Below, piece by piece: positions 63,285 to 64,000 of a stretch of 64,000 nucleotides of DNA. Each line of letters starts with the position of its first letter. Position 1 is the stretch's first letter. The translations under genes and the position numbers were made by a program. The DNA lies in contig NZ_JAOSZE010000019.1 in assembly GCF_025630775.1 (NCBI RefSeq), positions 105,676 to 169,675 of the forward strand, in the 5' to 3' direction. The notes below the pieces were generated by a model, which saw nothing but the letters and a program-made list of their open reading frames with translations, searched no databases and had not been told where the DNA came from. The DNA comes from Actinoplanes sp. KI2. Its GTDB lineage: Bacteria > Actinomycetota > Actinomycetes > Mycobacteriales > Micromonosporaceae.

Positions 63285-64000
63285 ATGCCTCCGATCGACC
63301 TCCGGCGACGCCTGCTGGCCGAGTTCGCCGGGACCGCGCTGCTGGTCACCGCCGTCGTCGGCTCCGGCATCATGGCCGCCACGCTGTCGCCGAACGACGT
63401 CGGCCTGCAGCTGCTGGAAAACTCGGTGGCGACCGCGTTCGCCCTCGGCGCCCTCATTCTGACCTTCGGACCGGTCTCCGGCGCCCACTTCAACCCGGTC
63501 GTCTCGGCCGCCGACTGGTTCCTCGGCCGCCGCGCGCGCACCGGCCTGACCGCGACCGACCTGGCCGGCTACACCGTCGCCCAGATCGCCGGCGCGATCG
63601 GCGGGTCGATCCTGGCCAACCTCATGTTCGGCCTCGACGCGGTGTCCATCTCGCACCAGCAGCGGTCCGCCGGGCACCTGTGGCTCGGCGAGGTCGTCGC
63701 CACCAGCGGACTGCTCCTGCTCATCTTCGCCCTGGCCCGCTCCGGCCGCGCCTCGGTCGCGCCCGCGGCCGTGGGTGCGTACATCGGCGCCGCGTACTGG
63801 TTCACCTCGTCCACCAGCTTCGCCAACCCCGCGGTCACCATCGGCCGCACGTTCACCGACACCTTCGCCGGCATCGCGCCCGCCTCGGTGGCCGGCTTCG
63901 TCCTGGCCCAGGTCGCCGGGCTGATCGTCGGCGCCGGGCTGCTGCTCACCCTGTATCCGCACGTCGGCAGCGCCGCCGACGAGGTCGTTGTGCACCACGA
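63285..64000 (+). CDS. MIP/aquaporin-family channel, arsenic-associated (runs off window end)
   Basis: The frame from ATG 63285 stays open to the window end (238 codons seen). The two half-helix boxes are GAHFNPVVS (NPV instead of NPA) and SFANPAVTIGRTF. About six membrane segments are present (for example LLAEFAGTALLVTAVVGSGI). It lies 23 bases after arsR, as in actinobacterial and rhizobial (AqpS) ars operons, where such channels let As(III) or methylarsenicals leave the cell. The C-terminus (EVVVHH) seems near its end. Confidence 0.85.
   Translation, partial: MPPIDLRRRLLAEFAGTALLVTAVVGSGIMAATLSPNDVGLQLLENSVATAFALGALILTFGPVSGAHFNPVVSAADWFLGRRARTGLTATDLAGYTVAQIAGAIGGSILANLMFGLDAVSISHQQRSAGHLWLGEVVATSGLLLLIFALARSGRASVAPAAVGAYIGAAYWFTSSTSFANPAVTIGRTFTDTFAGIAPASVAGFVLAQVAGLIVGAGLLLTLYPHVGSAADEVVVHH

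Noticed and set aside
63195..63998. minus-strand 267-residue frame at the window end
   Set aside because: Gly/Asp/Arg-rich antisense of the MIP channel, whose plus frame has NPV/NPA boxes and membrane helices.

Overview
The window is very GC-rich, with strong G/C preference at third codon positions, many GTG starts and tight 4-base ATGA/GTGA gene overlaps. Together with the gene content (SigB-type partner switching, secreted F5/8-type carbohydrate-binding enzymes, many LysR/TetR/ECF regulators and a very large single-chain acyl-CoA carboxylase) this points to a soil actinomycete, most likely a member of the Micromonosporaceae such as Actinoplanes. That assignment is an inference from gene content; no rRNA or tRNA gene is visible.

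Layout. 1-293 is the C-terminal tail of a proton-pumping NADH-dehydrogenase-type membrane subunit. 0.4-5.1 kb is a stress-signalling block: a sigma factor fused to a STAS domain, a STAS-ATPase fusion, a CheR-PAS protein and an orphan CheB. 5.1-8.5 kb has two PRC-barrel proteins, an Nramp-like transporter, an exported protein and a CDF metal exporter. 8.5-11.7 kb carries an SDR, a flavohemoglobin, an HxlR regulator and DoxX. 11.7-24 kb is catabolic and regulatory: a threonine-dehydratase-like enzyme with its LysR, a fused thiolase-crotonase, TetR, an MBL hydrolase, LysR, a double-length CaiB-type CoA transferase, a universal stress protein, an MFS transporter and a YbhN-type membrane protein. 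24-25.4 kb is a radical SAM enzyme with unusual cysteine spacing.

25.7-36 kb is rich in secreted proteins (M4 protease, CBM32-GH64 beta-1,3-glucanase, tripeptidyl-peptidase-like hydrolase). It also has a truncated aconitase remnant and an FAD monooxygenase. At 35.7-37.6 kb a candidate RNase-A-like toxin and immunity pair sits between two imperfect copies of the hydrolase gene end plus terminator; a MazF-type toxin-antitoxin pair follows. 37.6-41 kb has YhhN, a sterol-desaturase-like protein, GntR, DedA and a small protein ending in a 23-bp tandem repeat. 41.1-46.5 kb is one 1819-residue carboxylase gene. 46.6-48.7 kb has a lipoprotein pair and a VOC protein. 48.66-49.30 kb is non-coding and packed with hairpins and tandem repeats. 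49.3-54 kb holds an ECF sigma/anti-sigma pair and a CBM32-GH3 glucosidase. 54.1-58.6 kb is a lipoprotein, a hybrid kinase, a response regulator and a second kinase.

58.6-64 kb is an arsenic-response locus: MFS transporter, flavin monooxygenase, ArsN1-like acetyltransferase, two ArsR repressors, ArsM and a MIP channel running off the window end. The genes suggest methylation and acetylation of arsenicals, flavin-dependent chemistry and transport under two different cysteine-bearing repressors. Secreted GH64 and GH3 enzymes with near-identical binding modules, each preceded by a similar AGCGCT operator-like site, suggest co-regulated glucan breakdown.
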